Assembly: GCA_031430875.1 (NCBI GenBank)
Contig: JANPCI010000514.1
Span: 1-5,014 of the forward strand
Length of the DNA: 5,014 bases
DNA from: Sva-07 sp031430875
GTDB taxonomy: Bacteria; Actinomycetota; Acidimicrobiia; Acidimicrobiales; Ilumatobacteraceae
Direction: 5' to 3'
The notes beneath the pieces are model-generated. The model searched no databases. It was given only the letters and a program-made list of their open reading frames with translations, and was not told where the DNA came from. Each line of letters opens with the position of its first letter. Position 1 is the first letter of the stretch. Positions 4,619 through 5,014 of the stretch are shown here, piece by piece. The translations under genes and the position numbers were made by a program.

Positions 4619-5014
4619 TGATGCAGTGGATGCCGCCACCGCCGCCGGCGAGGATGGCGCCGACGTCGAGAGCGACGGCCTCGCGGCCTGGGTACTGCTC
4701 GGCGATGAGGGTCACCATGTCGTCGTCGGCGCGATGGCCACAGGTCGGCACGAGCACGAATCCGTTGCCGAGGTAGTAGTTGAGGTACGGCACGACCACC
4801 CGCTCGGGTCCATCGCCGCGATCGATCTCGGCGAACGGCAGGATCGGCACGGTGACAACATCGAGCGCCCGACCTCGAGCATCGAGCGCTCCCTGCGCCA
4901 CCCGACGATCGACATCGAGTCGCAGCCAGTCGGCCTCGTCGGGATCATCGCACCCCTGCAACACCAGCCGTCCGGGTGCCGCGAACGCAGCGATGTTGTC
5001 GACGTGGCCGTCGG
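4599..5014 (-). CDS. aguA: Agmatine deiminase, C-terminal part (5' end outside window)
   Basis: The visible C-terminal 137 residues belong to a cytoplasmic enzyme that hydrolyses agmatine to N-carbamoylputrescine and ammonia, a step in putrescine synthesis from arginine. The open frame runs in from the window edge. DGHVDN (5012-4995) carries the catalytic-site His and Asp typical of the peptidyl-arginine-deiminase-like fold, and GGGGGIHCITQQLP near the end carries the nucleophilic Cys (codon 4625-4623). The LPFAEIDRGDG-like stretch and PYLNYYLGNGFVLVP lie between them as expected. The family is about 340-370 residues, so roughly the N-terminal 60% is missing. GTG at 4964 is internal, because the conserved DGHVDN motif is upstream of it. 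No N-carbamoylputrescine amidase gene is in the window; it may lie upstream. The symbol is based on these motifs. Confidence 0.93.
   Translation of the reverse strand, partial: DGHVDNIAAFAAPGRLVLQGCDDPDEADWLRLDVDRRVAQGALDARGRALDVVTVPILPFAEIDRGDGPERVVVPYLNYYLGNGFVLVPTCGHRADDDMVTLIAEQYPGREAVALDVGAILAGGGGGIHCITQQLPA

Overview
The window is GC-rich (roughly two thirds G+C) bacterial DNA with GTG starts and dense, tightly packed genes. It carries an MprAB/PrrAB-like two-component pair, a Thr-rich lipoprotein, and an S4 protein ending in the GRPTKRDRR-type tail. These point to a high-GC actinobacterium. The small secreted protein and the general style suggest the Acidimicrobiia (Ilumatobacter-like), but that last step rests on memory of similar sequences, not on a search. 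No tRNA, rRNA, CRISPR, transposase or phage gene is visible.

Layout. Positions 2-991 (+) hold the C-terminal 329 residues of an uncharacterised protein that looks like an alpha/alpha-toroid domain followed by a beta-rich domain. It converges, with an 8-bp gap, on a four-gene block on the minus strand. In transcription order that block is: a small secreted helical protein (3934-3542), a Thr/Pro-rich lipoprotein (3563-3126), an OmpR-type response regulator (3071-2370) and a membrane histidine kinase (2373-1000). The first two genes overlap by 22 bp and the last two by 4 bp (ATGA). A 54-bp gap with a hairpin separates the envelope pair from the regulatory pair. Ahead of the block, 3990-4011 carries an 11-bp-spaced direct repeat of the kind OmpR-family regulators bind, so the system may control its own transcription.

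Further right, also on the minus strand, are an S4 RNA-binding protein of the Hsp15/RqcP type (4445-4095) and the C-terminal 137 residues of an agmatine deiminase (from the window edge to 4599), with its His and Cys active-site motifs intact. The 153-bp gap between them is the most unusual DNA here. It has a perfect 22-bp inverted repeat with a smaller hairpin in its loop, and an outer perfect 17-bp inverted repeat whose right arm lies inside the last codons of the deiminase gene. It also has a seven-tract G-quadruplex motif on the minus strand.

How the genes work together (inference): the kinase senses something at the cell envelope and phosphorylates the regulator. The regulator probably drives the block that also exports two small envelope proteins, which could be outputs or accessory sensors. 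The S4 protein and the agmatine deiminase have housekeeping roles (ribosome rescue and polyamine synthesis) and no evident link to the two-component block.
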